Of a stretch of DNA of 64,000 nucleotides, positions 9,250-19,380 are shown one piece after another. Made by a program: the position numbers and the translations under genes. The notes beneath the pieces are model-generated. The model was not told the DNA's origin and did no database searches. It was given only the letters and a program-made list of their open reading frames with translations. Source of the DNA: Rheinheimera maricola (GTDB lineage: Bacteria; Pseudomonadota; Gammaproteobacteria; Enterobacterales; Alteromonadaceae); NCBI RefSeq assembly GCF_016918075.2, contig NZ_JAERPS020000003.1, forward strand, positions 1 through 64,000, read 5' to 3'. Positions within the stretch are counted from its first letter, which is position 1. The number at the start of each line of letters is the position of its first letter.

Positions 9250-9792
9250 ATGCAAAAGAAAGTTAGTGTAGCATCAACCAGCATCAGTGCTGAAGACAGC
9301 CAACTGTTTCGCCAGTCGATAACGGGCGCCCGCCCGATCGCGCAGGACAAGATACCGCCAGTTGTCGCCCCTCGCAAGAAAAAAAGACGTACAGACGTCT
9401 CAAGCAAACAGCTTGATGAAAATTTGTTCTGGTTCTCCGATGAATTTGAAGGCTATGTTGCGGACAGCAGCACGTTAAGCTGGGTACAACAGGGTGATGA
9501 TCCTCATTTACCCGGCCGTTTGCGGCGCGGCGAGTTTCAACCGCAGGTTGTATTAGACTTACATGGTTTAACCGCCCAACAAGCTAAAACTGAGCTGGCA
9601 GGGTTACTGGCATACTGTGATAAACAGCAATTTAATTGTGCCTGTGTTGTGCATGGTAAAGGCTTAGGCATATTGGCAAAAAAAGTACCTAACTGGTTAA
9701 TCCAACACCCAAATGTAAGAGCATTTCACACGGCGCCTAAAAGCTGGGGTAAACACGGCGCGCTGCTATTGGTACTTAAAATTGCCAATTAA
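9250..9792 (+). CDS. smrB: Smr-domain endonuclease, ribosome rescue factor
   Basis: 180 residues. The N-terminal half is basic and probably disordered (RKKKRR near 43-48), then a Smr domain from about 95 to 178 with LDLHGLT, the HGKG loop and PNVRAFHTAP. In E. coli SmrB cleaves mRNA at collided ribosomes; this assignment rests on family knowledge. The divergent prmB neighbour is as in E. coli. Its stop overlaps the convergent sixA stop by 4 bp. Confidence 0.93.
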   Translation: MQKKVSVASTSISAEDSQLFRQSITGARPIAQDKIPPVVAPRKKKRRTDVSSKQLDENLFWFSDEFEGYVADSSTLSWVQQGDDPHLPGRLRRGEFQPQVVLDLHGLTAQQAKTELAGLLAYCDKQQFNCACVVHGKGLGILAKKVPNWLIQHPNVRAFHTAPKSWGKHGALLLVLKIAN

Positions 9793-10277
9793 AAGCTTAG
9801 CAATGCCAGCTCTTGAGGTGATAGCTTTTCTAACAACCGCCCACCCTGCAGCGGTTTATAATCAATACATGCCAGCTGTGCCGGACTAAACACCGGCGCC
9901 TGCCCCACCACGGTGAAAGCCTCTACCAAAAAACTTACCAATGGCATATGCGACACCAGCAGTACCCTTGCATCAGGTTTTTCGCTGATACGGGCATCAA
10001 AATAGCTTCTAAACAGCTTAGCATCGCCATCGGGCACCAAGTCTGGGATAATTTCCAGCTGGCTAAACGCAGCTTGCTTGGCTAACATTAGTTCAGCAGT
10101 TTGTCTGGTACGCATATACGGACTTGCCCATATCCAATCAAAAGCTGCATAGTGATGTTGTAGCCATAGCGCCATCTGGCTGACGTCATGTTGACCTCTT
10201 ACAGTAAGTTGGCGTTGGCAGTCCTGAGCAGACATCGGCTCAGCTTCACCATGACGCATAATAACGAGATTAACCAT
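9789..10277 (-). CDS. sixA: phosphohistidine phosphatase
   Basis: 162 residues. The N-terminal RHG motif (VIMRHGEAEPM, catalytic His9), the WASPYMRTRQTAE segment and a second His in VLLVSHMPLVS are the histidine-phosphatase catalytic set. SixA removes phosphate from phosphohistidine on HPt domains or the nitrogen PTS protein NPr. It is convergent with smrB, sharing 4 bp. In E. coli sixA lies between fadIJ and smrB-prmB, so the location is conserved. Confidence 0.93.
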   Translation of the reverse strand: MVNLVIMRHGEAEPMSAQDCQRQLTVRGQHDVSQMALWLQHHYAAFDWIWASPYMRTRQTAELMLAKQAAFSQLEIIPDLVPDGDAKLFRSYFDARISEKPDARVLLVSHMPLVSFLVEAFTVVGQAPVFSPAQLACIDYKPLQGGRLLEKLSPQELALLSF

Positions 10278-10481
10278 TAATTGAACACCATACTGCTTAG
10301 TAAGTCCTGTGTACTGACTTCAACAAATAACAATAAGCCAGGTAAAAATAGTGCGCTATGATAATGAAAGTTGTCATCAAGAGTAACTGCCAATAACGCA
10401 TAACACATAAGCTGTTTATTACTTATCGCTATGCTCAGCCTGTTTAGCGCCAGACGATATACGGCTAATTAAGGATAACTT

Positions 10482-13244
10482 TTGGAAAATAGTCAGCTTT
10501 TGCAAAGCCCTAACGACAAACGCCAATACCAGTATCTGCAGTTGAGCAACGGTTTGTCGGTAATATTAGTTCAGCAGGATGACGTTGAAAAAAGTGCGGC
10601 AGCGCTAACGGTAAATGTGGGTCATTTTGACGATCCCTCCGATCGCGAGGGCTTAGCGCACTTCCTTGAGCATATGTTGTTTCTTGGCTCCGCCAATTAT
10701 CCCCAAGCCGGCGATTACCAGCAGTTTATTAATCACCATGGCGGCAGTCATAACGCTTGGACCGGCACCGAGCACAGCAGCTTTTTCTTTGATATTGATA
10801 CTGGTTTTTTCGCCGACGGCTTGCAACGTTTTGCCGACATGTTTATCCAGCCGCTGTTTAGCGCTGAGTATGTAGAAAAAGAACGCCATGCCATAGAAGC
10901 CGAGTTTTCTTTGAAGTTAAAAGATGACGGCAGACGCATTTATCAGGTACACAAAGAAACGATTAATCCGGCACATCCGTTTGCAAAATTTTCGGTGGGT
11001 AACCTCAGCACGCTATCAGACAGTGATGCAGGCACATTGCAACAAGCGCTTCGCGATTTTTTCCAGCAACAGTACAGTGCCAGCCGCATGACGCTAACGT
11101 TAGTATCATCGCTGCCATTAGCGCAGCAATGCCATGTAGCTGAACGGTATTTTCAAGCTTTGCCGAGCCATTTAGCTGCCAAACCTCCACTTGAGGCAGC
11201 CCTGTACTTACCTGAACACCAATCCATTCAATTGAATATACAGCCTCACCGCCATACACAAAAATTAGTCGTTAGCTTTGCGCTACCTGATATCCAGCGC
11301 TGGTATCGTTACAAGCTTATCAGCTTTATTGCCCACTTACTCGGCGATGAGGGTCCAGGCTCACTGTTAAGCTATTTAAAGCAGTTGCGACTGGTGAACC
11401 AACTTAGCGCAGGCGGAGGCATAGATGGCAGCAACTATAAAGATTTTACGGTAGCATTTGAACTAACAGAGCAGGGCTTGCTTGAGCGAGATACTATTTT
11501 ACACGCCTTATTTAGCACCTTGGCTATGTTAAAGCAGCAGGCTTTTCCTACTGCCTTGTTTGCAGAGCGACAAAAATTATTACAGTGGGGGTTTTTATAT
11601 CAGGAACCGTCCACCGCGTTACAAACGGCGAATCATCTGTCGGTTAGTATGCAGCACTATCCGGCATCTGATGTTATTTTTGGCGACTACCGCATGGAAC
11701 TGCCATCTGAAGAACTGTACCAGCAGATCCTTAGCTTTTTTACCACGGCCAATATGCGCTTGATGTTAATTGCACCTGATGTGCATACCGACCGACAAGC
11801 GCGTTGGTATGATACCCCCTACAGCATTGAGCGACTGCCAGAGTCATTGCTACAACGCTTAAACCGTGCCGCACCACAAGCCGCCATTTATCTACCGGAT
11901 GTTAACCCTTACCTTAGCGGTGAGCTTAGCCTGCTGCCCGTCAGCGAACACATGCCAATCCCCGTTGCTGTGCACCAGGCTCCCGGGCTTAGTGTCTGGC
12001 ATAAAGCCGACGCTGATTTTAACACCCCCAAAGGCCATATTTTTGTTCAACTAAGCCTGCCCGCTAGCGTATTGGGCTGCTGGCAAATGGCGGCGACACG
12101 GCTGTGGGTGGAAATGTTTCATGACAACATCAATCAGCAGTTTTATGCCGCTACTACCATAGGCTTAATGTACCATCTGCACGTGCATCGTCAGGGCATT
12201 GCTATTCACACCAGCGGACTGGCGGCAAATCAATTGTTATTGTTGCAACAAATACTGCAGCAAATGCACAATCAGCAGTTTTATGAATCCCGCTTTGATG
12301 AGTTAAAACGCCAACTTAGCCGTCATTGGCGCAACAGCAGCAAAAATAAACCTGTTGCCCGTCTATTTAGCCAGCTTTCTGCGCTGTTACAACCCAGCAA
12401 CCCGGAGATTGAGCAATTGGCCGATGCGCTGGATCAACTTAGCTTTAATCAATTTGTTGAGTTTGATCAACAGCTGCTGCAACAAGTGCATGTCGAGAGC
12501 CTGTTACTGGGCAACTGGCCCGCTACAGCAGCAAGGCAATTAACCGATTCGTTGCAGCAATGGCAGGCTACGCTGCACAGTACAGGCCAACGCTTAGCTA
12601 ACCCATCGTTCAAATTGCAAGGTCAGGGCCCGGTGTGGTTGCCGGTTAACGTTGAGCATAACGACCATGCGCTGGTAATCTATTTACCGGCACAGCAAGC
12701 CCAGCCGCAAGATATGGCGCTGTTTATGCTGGCAAATCATGTGATGTCACCGGAGTATTTCCATCAGCTGCGTACTGAACAACAATTAGGCTACCTGGTT
12801 GGCACAGGTTATGTGCCTATTAATACGTTGCCGGGCATCGCCTTCTATGTGCAATCGCCAAGCACCCACTGTGAGCAGTTGTATCAAGCGACAGTCATGT
12901 TTTTCCGTGCCTTCTTAAGCGATACCGAAGCGTTAACGCCAGACGAGTTTGACGAGCTAAAACAAGGATTGCTGTCACAACTTAATGAGCGGGACAATAG
13001 CCTTGGCGCCAGGGCGAAACGGTACTGGCTGGCTCTGGGCCAGGAAGATCATCAGTTTAACCTTAATGAACAAATTGCACAGGCGCTATCCGCGTTGTCA
13101 CTGCAGCAATTTATTGTGTTTCTTCAGCAACTGTTGCTACCCAGTTATGATGCGATTTTTCTGGCAACTGATGGTAAGCCAGAACACAGCCATTTGCGGT
13201 TTAGCGATGCCGCCAGCTTGAAGCAGTTGCTGGCGCAAGCCTAA
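10482..13244 (+). CDS. M16 insulinase/pitrilysin-type metalloprotease
   Basis: 920 residues, similar in size to pitrilysin (about 960). The inverted zinc motif HFLEH (His60, Glu63, His64) with a distal Glu141 in AIEAEF supplies the zinc ligands and base. Four M16 half-domains are expected; only the first carries the motif. Unlike periplasmic E. coli PtrA there is no signal peptide, so it is probably cytoplasmic and insulysin-like, degrading peptides. The start codon is TTG at 10482, set by AAGGA 6 nt upstream. The 204 bp before it hold no obvious gene. Confidence 0.9.
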   Translation: MENSQLLQSPNDKRQYQYLQLSNGLSVILVQQDDVEKSAAALTVNVGHFDDPSDREGLAHFLEHMLFLGSANYPQAGDYQQFINHHGGSHNAWTGTEHSSFFFDIDTGFFADGLQRFADMFIQPLFSAEYVEKERHAIEAEFSLKLKDDGRRIYQVHKETINPAHPFAKFSVGNLSTLSDSDAGTLQQALRDFFQQQYSASRMTLTLVSSLPLAQQCHVAERYFQALPSHLAAKPPLEAALYLPEHQSIQLNIQPHRHTQKLVVSFALPDIQRWYRYKLISFIAHLLGDEGPGSLLSYLKQLRLVNQLSAGGGIDGSNYKDFTVAFELTEQGLLERDTILHALFSTLAMLKQQAFPTALFAERQKLLQWGFLYQEPSTALQTANHLSVSMQHYPASDVIFGDYRMELPSEELYQQILSFFTTANMRLMLIAPDVHTDRQARWYDTPYSIERLPESLLQRLNRAAPQAAIYLPDVNPYLSGELSLLPVSEHMPIPVAVHQAPGLSVWHKADADFNTPKGHIFVQLSLPASVLGCWQMAATRLWVEMFHDNINQQFYAATTIGLMYHLHVHRQGIAIHTSGLAANQLLLLQQILQQMHNQQFYESRFDELKRQLSRHWRNSSKNKPVARLFSQLSALLQPSNPEIEQLADALDQLSFNQFVEFDQQLLQQVHVESLLLGNWPATAARQLTDSLQQWQATLHSTGQRLANPSFKLQGQGPVWLPVNVEHNDHALVIYLPAQQAQPQDMALFMLANHVMSPEYFHQLRTEQQLGYLVGTGYVPINTLPGIAFYVQSPSTHCEQLYQATVMFFRAFLSDTEALTPDEFDELKQGLLSQLNERDNSLGARAKRYWLALGQEDHQFNLNEQIAQALSALSLQQFIVFLQQLLLPSYDAIFLATDGKPEHSHLRFSDAASLKQLLAQA

Positions 13245-13311
13245 ATTGCTTTTGACAGTGTCGGTAAAGTTATATAACGTAAGCTTTCTTTTTTCTGACT
13301 AGCCATTATAA

Positions 13312-15561
13312 GTGTTAGTAAAATCTAAAAAAACTCAATTTATCAGTGTATTACTGCTTAGCTTTTTATCCTTTGGCGTGCAAGCTATAGCATGGGACAG
13401 CTTTCAGCCATACTTGATCAGTACGGTGCTGCTGTTCTCTTTTGGTGCATTGGTGTTGGGGCATGTCAGTATTTTAAAAATGCGCCGCTATCAGGCCAAG
13501 TTAGAAAGCAGTGAAGAGCGGTTGCGTTTATCGTTATGGGGCAGCGGCGATGAACTGTGGGACTGGAATATTAGCAGCGGTCAGTTGTACCGTTCCAGTT
13601 CATGGCTGCACCCGGTTGCGTTGCAACCAGATACCCAGGATGTGCCGCCCAACAAGCAGCAAATTCATCCACAAGATATCGACCGTGTCTGCGAGCAGTT
13701 GCAACTGCATTTGTGCGGTAGAACTGCGCATTTTGAGGCAACATATCGATTAAGAACGGCAGATCAGAGCTGGACCTGGGTGCTAGACCGTGGCAAAACG
13801 GTCGAGTTTACCGCAGATGGCAAACCCAGCCGCATGACCGGCACGCTGAAAAACATCAATCAGCTAAAACAGACCGAAGAGCAACTTCAGTTGTTTGCCC
13901 GTTGTTTAAAAAACATCTCGGACGCCGTGGTCATTTGTGACATCGATTTCAATATTATTGAAGTTAACCCATCGTTTAGCCATATTACCGGTAAGACGCG
14001 TGAACAAGTGCTGCAGCAGCGCTTTGAACTGACTATGTACCCCAGTCGTTTTATGCACGAAATTCGCCATACCATACTGCGCCAGGGTAGTTGGAGCGGT
14101 GAAATACGTGAACAACGGCAATCTGGCGATATTTACCAGGCCGAGCTGACTTTTGACGTTATTAAAGATGATCATGGCGTGATTAATCAGTACGTCGCCG
14201 TTTTTTCAGACATTACCGAACGTAAAGCCAAAGAAGCCGAACTCAGCCGTCTGGCCAGCAGTGATACCCTAACCGGCTTGCCTAACCGTGCGGTATTTAT
14301 GCAAAAGCTGGCACAATTTGTTGATGAAAATACCCAACATGCGCTATTGGTTTTTGATTTAGATAATTTTAAAAAAATTAATGACTCGCTAGGCCATGAG
14401 TTAGGCGACAACCTATTGTGTAAGCTGGCAGTGCGCCTGAGTAACTATCCGCAATACCGCGATCGGCTTTACCGGCTGGGTGGAGATGAGTTTGCGTTGT
14501 TGCTGGATCAGACCAACGATTTACATTTTATTACGTCATTGGCAAAGGAACTGCTTGCGCTGATCAACCAACCTATTATGGTTAACCAGCACGAACTGGC
14601 TATAACCAGCAGTATTGGCATCGTCATGTTTCCCGATGATGGCAATGATCCGCAAGCCCTGCTGCGCAACGCCGATACCGCCATGTATCATGCCAAAAGC
14701 CAGGGCGCCAACCGTTACCTGTTTTTTAACGATTCAATGAATAAACTGGCCGTTAAGCGATTACAGGTTGAAAACCTGATCCGCCATGGTCTGAAAGAAA
14801 ACTATTTTAGCGTGTACTATCAACCCAAGATGGACATCATCAGCGGTACCTTAGTGGGCATGGAAGCGCTGGTGCGCTTTATCACCCCCAAGGGAGGCCT
14901 GATAAGCCCCGCCAGCTTTATTCCGGTGGCAGAAGAAACCGGCCAAATTATTGAAATTGGTGAGGTCGTATTACGCCAGGCTTGTCGCGACGTTAAAACC
15001 TGGTTAGATCAAAACTTATTTCATGGCCGGGTGGCGGTAAACCTGTCATCGCGCCAGTTTAGCCTGCCATTTTTATGTGAACAAATAGACGATATTCTGC
15101 AACAGACCGAGTTACCCTCTTATCATCTTGAATTGGAAATTACTGAAGGGACGGTAATGCAATCACCGCCGCAGGCTATTGAAACCATGAAAAAGCTGCG
15201 GGCTCGTGGCATTCACCTGGCGATGGACGATTTCGGCACCGGCTACTCTTCACTGGCGTACTTAAAGCAGTTTCCGTTAAATACACTGAAAATTGATAAA
15301 GCGTTTATTGATGATATGAATACTGCGCGCGGCAGAAACATGGTCGATACTATTGTGACTATTGCTCACAACCTTAGCTTGACAGTGGTTGCCGAAGGCG
15401 TTGAGCAAGCCGAACAACTGGATATGCTGCGTAAGCTACGTTGTGAAGTCATTCAGGGTTACTACTACAGTAAACCGTTATCCGCTACCGACTTTGCCGA
15501 CTTCTTACGCTTGCAGAAAATACAGCGCAGCAAAACCCACAGCGCTGCCGTTTTGAGCTAG
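13312..15561 (+). CDS. membrane-anchored PAS-PAS-GGDEF-EAL cyclic-di-GMP enzyme
   Basis: 749 residues: two hydrophobic segments (about 9-28 and 35-53), a PAS/PAC region (about 65-185), a second PAS (about 190-310), GGDEF (about 315-470) and EAL (about 485-735). GGDEF is intact, but the upstream inhibitory RxxD is absent (Gln in place of Arg). The EAL domain keeps EALVRF, DDFGTGYSSL, LKIDKAFI and AEGVEQ, so a functional phosphodiesterase is likely; net activity cannot be read. The GTG start has no good ribosome site. A TTGACA (13252-13257) with TATAAC 15 nt away may be its promoter. Confidence 0.9.
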   Translation: MLVKSKKTQFISVLLLSFLSFGVQAIAWDSFQPYLISTVLLFSFGALVLGHVSILKMRRYQAKLESSEERLRLSLWGSGDELWDWNISSGQLYRSSSWLHPVALQPDTQDVPPNKQQIHPQDIDRVCEQLQLHLCGRTAHFEATYRLRTADQSWTWVLDRGKTVEFTADGKPSRMTGTLKNINQLKQTEEQLQLFARCLKNISDAVVICDIDFNIIEVNPSFSHITGKTREQVLQQRFELTMYPSRFMHEIRHTILRQGSWSGEIREQRQSGDIYQAELTFDVIKDDHGVINQYVAVFSDITERKAKEAELSRLASSDTLTGLPNRAVFMQKLAQFVDENTQHALLVFDLDNFKKINDSLGHELGDNLLCKLAVRLSNYPQYRDRLYRLGGDEFALLLDQTNDLHFITSLAKELLALINQPIMVNQHELAITSSIGIVMFPDDGNDPQALLRNADTAMYHAKSQGANRYLFFNDSMNKLAVKRLQVENLIRHGLKENYFSVYYQPKMDIISGTLVGMEALVRFITPKGGLISPASFIPVAEETGQIIEIGEVVLRQACRDVKTWLDQNLFHGRVAVNLSSRQFSLPFLCEQIDDILQQTELPSYHLELEITEGTVMQSPPQAIETMKKLRARGIHLAMDDFGTGYSSLAYLKQFPLNTLKIDKAFIDDMNTARGRNMVDTIVTIAHNLSLTVVAEGVEQAEQLDMLRKLRCEVIQGYYYSKPLSATDFADFLRLQKIQRSKTHSAAVLS

Positions 15562-15574
15562 CTGCAGATACAGA

Positions 15575-15595
15575 AAAGCCCCATCAAGGGGCTTT
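15575..15595. terminator. terminator hairpin between convergent genes
   Basis: AAAGCCCC (15575-15582), a 5-nt loop and GGGGCTTT (15588-15595) form an 8-bp perfect stem. It lies between the GGDEF-EAL gene and the convergent maoP stop at 15600, so it could serve both directions. Confidence 0.8.
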
Positions 15596-15599
15596 CGGG

Positions 15600-15947
15600 C
15601 TAGTCTGAGTCAGTCTCGACGTATGAAAAATCTTCACTGCCATCGGCGATGCGTTTTTTACCAAACACGGTATGAAACTTACGTTTCTCTGCCAGGCGTT
15701 GTTTATATTTCAGCCAAATCTTCTCAAACGCCGTTGTGGCCGGTTGTTCACCTTTGCACACTGATATAAAGCGTTTTTCTTCATCATTCACCGGCGCACG
15801 ACTACCCTGCTCCAGCTCCTGCATTGCCACCCCATGTTTCTCCAGCATATTGCCTTCTGCCAGAGTAAAACGCCCAGACCGCGTAAATCCTCGAGGGAAG
15901 TTACCGTCATCGAAAAAGCGACGGTTAGCGACAAAACTTTGCTGCAT
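15600..15947 (-). CDS. maoP: macrodomain Ori organisation protein, DUF413 family
   Basis: 115 residues matching the MaoP/YifE family along its length: RRFFDDGNFPRGFTRSG, LLEKHG-type segment, VNDEEKRFISVCKGE and FEKIWLKYKQR. In E. coli MaoP organises the Ori macrodomain together with a nearby cis site. It is divergent from hdfR, exactly as in E. coli. ATG at 15947 follows GAGGA by 8 nt; a GTG one codon earlier is less likely. Confidence 0.93.
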   Translation of the reverse strand: MQQSFVANRRFFDDGNFPRGFTRSGRFTLAEGNMLEKHGVAMQELEQGSRAPVNDEEKRFISVCKGEQPATTAFEKIWLKYKQRLAEKRKFHTVFGKKRIADGSEDFSYVETDSD

Positions 15948-16076
15948 CACTTTTTTCCTCTAATCTCGTTGAATATCAAGCTAGCCTGTTTAAACTGTGC
16001 GGAGTATGGTTAACAAAATTCCAGTCGTAAAACAAATATTTTTTATCGACACCATAAAATTAATGAAGGATTTGAT

Positions 16077-16934
16077 TTGGATACCGAACTGCTTAAAACC
16101 TTTATCGAAGTTCAACGTACCAGACATTTTGGTAAAGCAGCTGAAAACCTTTACTTGACCCAATCCGCTGTCAGCTTTCGCATTCGTCAACTCGAACAAC
16201 AACTTGGTGTTAACCTGTTTAGCCGTTATCGCAATAACATACAACTGACAGCAGCTGGCGAGCGCCTGTTACCCCATGCTGAGGCCATGCTAACAGCGCT
16301 GCAACGGGCTAAGCAGGATGTCGCGGTAAGTGCCGAGCAAGCCTTGCAATTGTCTATAGCGTCTACGGCCAACGTGTGGGAGGCCTTTCTGCTTCAGAGC
16401 TTTATTCATATTCAGCAACATCTGCCTGATTTGTCATGGCGCGCTGAGTCGATGGGTAAAGATCAGATAGCCCGCCAAGTACTGGAACGGCATCTGGACC
16501 TGGCGGTACTGTTTGATGCGCCCAAAGTAGATGAAATGCAGGTAGACAAGCTGGGGGATATCAAATTATTGCCGGTGACGACACTGGCTGAACACCATGT
16601 CGCTGAGGCCATGCAGCGGCGATATATTCTGGTTGACTGGGGCACTGCCTTCGCAATGCAGCATGCCCGTCACTTCCCAGAGCTACCACCGCCTTATCTG
16701 CGCACTGGCAGCGCCCGTATTGCATTGGAACTGATGCAGCAATGCGGAGGGTCAGCTTATCTGCCAGAAACCATGGTAAAGCTATTACTGGCCGATAACA
16801 GCTTAATGCTGATTAAAGATGCGCCGGTGATGACGCGGGAGCTATTTGCGGTATCACTACCCAAAGCAACACAACGTAGCCAAATAAGCGATATCATTGA
16901 CCAGCTTAAAACGCTGCTACAACGTAGCCAGTAA
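16077..16934 (+). CDS. hdfR: LysR-family regulator HdfR
   Basis: 285 residues. The N-terminal winged helix-turn-helix contains GKAAENLYLTQSAVSFRI, closely matching HdfR, a repressor of flhDC in E. coli; a substrate-binding-like domain follows from about residue 90. TTG start, 6 nt after GAAGGA. Divergent from maoP with 129 bp between. Whether it controls flagella here is inference. Its stop directly abuts the stop of the convergent 65-residue gene. Confidence 0.92.
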   Translation: MDTELLKTFIEVQRTRHFGKAAENLYLTQSAVSFRIRQLEQQLGVNLFSRYRNNIQLTAAGERLLPHAEAMLTALQRAKQDVAVSAEQALQLSIASTANVWEAFLLQSFIHIQQHLPDLSWRAESMGKDQIARQVLERHLDLAVLFDAPKVDEMQVDKLGDIKLLPVTTLAEHHVAEAMQRRYILVDWGTAFAMQHARHFPELPPPYLRTGSARIALELMQQCGGSAYLPETMVKLLLADNSLMLIKDAPVMTRELFAVSLPKATQRSQISDIIDQLKTLLQRSQ

Positions 16935-17132
16935 TTACGGCCGGAATAACACCGTATTTCGGCCATGTGCTTTGTTCAGCACTAAGCGTTTATGGCTATT
17001 AAACAAGGGTAAGAGTAACGGGCCGGTAAAGATAGCAGCGAAAGCCCATTTTAGCGCAGTCATACCACTGCGAAGTGCCGCAATATAAATACCAGCAGCT
17101 GTAAGCAGCCACAATACGGGTAACACTAACAC
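16935..17132 (-). CDS. small membrane protein, 65 residues
   Basis: Two hydrophobic stretches (about 3-19 and 27-43) followed by a basic tail (HKRLVLNKAHGRN). Unrecognised. It is believed real because a GGAGG sits 7 nt before the GTG start and the frame ends exactly at the hdfR stop (TAATTA with no base between). Topology would be two membrane helices with a cytosolic C-terminal tail by positive-inside reasoning. Function unknown. Confidence 0.6.
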   Translation of the reverse strand: MLVLPVLWLLTAAGIYIAALRSGMTALKWAFAAIFTGPLLLPLFNSHKRLVLNKAHGRNTVLFRP

Positions 17133-17165
17133 CGAATGTCCTCCACGATAATAACAATCAAACTA

Positions 17166-17191
17166 CAGGCCGGTAATTATACCGGCCTGTA
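17166..17191 (-). terminator. hairpin after fadJ
   Basis: A 10-bp perfect inverted repeat (ACAGGCCGGT with ACCGGCCTGT) lies 57 bp after the fadJ stop and 34 bp upstream of the small membrane gene. The tract after it on the minus strand is only moderately T-rich (GTAGTTTGATTGTT), so terminator strength is uncertain. Confidence 0.6.
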
Positions 17192-17247
17192 ATATGAATT
17201 ATTGTTAAGCTTTAGTTGAATTTTACCGCTTCACAGGCGTAAAGAAT

Positions 17248-19380
17248 TTACGGATAAAAGCGTTGTTGTTGCTCGGCCATCGAAACCAACAACGGTGCTG
17301 GCGTAAAGCGGCTACCAAAACGACTTTCCAGATTGCGTAGTTGTGCGACTAATGTTGCTGCGCCTAGCTGGTCGATATAACGAAATGGTCCTCCCAAAAA
17401 TGGAGGGAAACCAATGCCAAAAATGGCGCCAATATCACCATCGCGGGCAGACGCAATAATGCCCTCATCTAACGCTCTTACCGCTTCGTTCAACATTTGC
17501 ACCACACAACGACTGCTTATTTCATCACTGTTTAGTCGTGGAGCACAGGTTACACCCAACACGGTATACACGCTGTCATCAACCTGTTTTTTGCCTTTTT
17601 TCGCCGCGTTACCATACAGGTAAAAGCCTTTTTCTACCTTTTTGCCCTTACGTCCGTCAGCCAATAACTTGTCAAAAGCAGCCGGTGCGGCAAAACGCTC
17701 ACCCAGTTCGCTGGTTAATATGGGTGATATCTTGGCGCCGACATCGATTCCTACCTCGTCAAGCAGTGTTACAGGTCCTACCGGGAAGCCAAACTTAACC
17801 AAGGCTTGATCAATTTTCTCTACCGGCTCGCCCTCTAACAAAATACTGGCAGCTTCATTCATATACAGCGCCAAAATACGGTTTACATAAAAACCGGCAC
17901 AATCTTTTACCACAATTGGCGTTTTACCTTGCTTGCGAGCAAAGGCTACGGTGGTTGCGATAGTTTGCGCAGAGGTGCCGGCGTGTGAAATAACCTCCAC
18001 TAACGGCATTTTGTCGACGGGTGAAAAATAATGTAAACCAATTACATTTTCTGGTCTTGCCGCTTTTGCCGCGATCTGCCCTATTGGTAACGAGCTGGTG
18101 TTACTGGCAAAAATTGTATTTTCACCGCAATGCTGCTCGATATCTGCAACCATCTGCTGCTTCAAGCTTAGGTCTTCAAATACGGCTTCTACAACAATAT
18201 CGGCATCATGAAAGCCGCTATAGTCAGTACTGCCAGTCATTAACAGTAATTGCTTTTGCATCTCGGCTTTGGAAATAAAACGGCGCTTAAACTTTTTTTG
18301 CAGCAGTGAGTAGCTGTATTTCAGTGCATTACTGATCCCCTGCTCGTTGATGTCTTTGATCCGAACAGGAATACCCGCTTTGGTCGCAGTAACGTTGGCA
18401 ATACCACCGCCCATTAAACCACCGCCAAGAACCGCCGCTTTGCGTACTTTATTTGGTTTAGTATCACCGGCACCGGTTTCTTTTTTCATTTGCGTAGTGG
18501 CAAAAAACAAACTGCGCAGTGCGGCAGATTCTTTAGTCATACACAGTTGACCGAACGCTTTAGCTTCGGCATCCAGGCCAGCCTGCATTCCACTATCAAC
18601 GCCCGTTTTAATCACATCGAGAATTTTTAGTGGTGCAGGATAATTACCCTGGGTTTTCTTTAACGTCTGCTTACGTGCTTGGTTAAATACAATATTTCGG
18701 CCAAAAGAAGTGCGCTCCAGAACTTTACCCATAAAGTTAAGCCTTGGCTGCTCACGCTGTGGCTTGCCTTTAAGCGCACGCTTTACTGCCGCGTCTAACA
18801 AAATACTCTGCGCCACCACCTCATCTACCAAGCCGGCCTTTTTAGCCTGCGTAGCGCGCAACTGCTTGCCGGTAAGTATCATATCCAGTGCTTTTTGTAA
18901 GCCCACCAAGCGCGGCAAACGCTGCGTACCGCCACTGCCGGGTAATAAACCTAGCTGCACTTCCGGTAAACCCAACACGGTTTTGGTATCTGATGTCGCC
19001 ACGCGGGCATGACAGGCCAACGCCAGCTCCAAGCCACCGCCCAGGCAAGGGCCGTGAATTGCTGCCACCAGCGGTATGTTCAGCTGCTCCAATTGCGAAA
19101 ACATTTGCTGGCCCATGCGACCGATAGCCTCAGCTTCTTCAGCGCTGTTGCAATTGTCGAGCATTGAAATATCCGCACCGGCAATAAAGGAGTCTGGTTT
19201 GCCACTGATAAACACAAGGCCCTTTAACTGGCTGTTAGCTTTTATTTCGCTTAACAAGCTACTTATTTCATCCGCAAACGCAGCTTTTAATACGTTCATC
19301 GACTCGCCGGCAATATCCATAGTGATAACGCCAATAAGATCATCGCGAATTTGCAGGCTAAAACTGTTAGTTGTTGTCAT
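17248..19380 (-). CDS. fadJ: fatty acid oxidation complex alpha subunit
   Basis: 710 residues. The N-terminal crotonase domain (about 1-190) has [11 protein letters not shown] and [20 protein letters not shown] with the oxyanion loop; the C-terminal half is the 3-hydroxyacyl-CoA dehydrogenase with the NAD-binding [12 protein letters not shown] and [22 protein letters not shown]. The enzyme hydrates enoyl-CoA and oxidises 3-hydroxyacyl-CoA in beta-oxidation, pairing with FadI. ATG at 19380 overlaps the fadI stop by one base (TAATG) and has GGAG 8 nt upstream, so translation is coupled; a longer frame to 19428 is rejected. Confidence 0.96.
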   Translation of the reverse strand: MTTTNSFSLQIRDDLIGVITMDIAGESMNVLKAAFADEISSLLSEIKANSQLKGLVFISGKPDSFIAGADISMLDNCNSAEEAEAIGRMGQQMFSQLEQLNIPLVAAIHGPCLGGGLELALACHARVATSDTKTVLGLPEVQLGLLPGSGGTQRLPRLVGLQKALDMILTGKQLRATQAKKAGLVDEVVAQSILLDAAVKRALKGKPQREQPRLNFMGKVLERTSFGRNIVFNQARKQTLKKTQGNYPAPLKILDVIKTGVDSGMQAGLDAEAKAFGQLCMTKESAALRSLFFATTQMKKETGAGDTKPNKVRKAAVLGGGLMGGGIANVTATKAGIPVRIKDINEQGISNALKYSYSLLQKKFKRRFISKAEMQKQLLLMTGSTDYSGFHDADIVVEAVFEDLSLKQQMVADIEQHCGENTIFASNTSSLPIGQIAAKAARPENVIGLHYFSPVDKMPLVEVISHAGTSAQTIATTVAFARKQGKTPIVVKDCAGFYVNRILALYMNEAASILLEGEPVEKIDQALVKFGFPVGPVTLLDEVGIDVGAKISPILTSELGERFAAPAAFDKLLADGRKGKKVEKGFYLYGNAAKKGKKQVDDSVYTVLGVTCAPRLNSDEISSRCVVQMLNEAVRALDEGIIASARDGDIGAIFGIGFPPFLGGPFRYIDQLGAATLVAQLRNLESRFGSRFTPAPLLVSMAEQQQRFYP

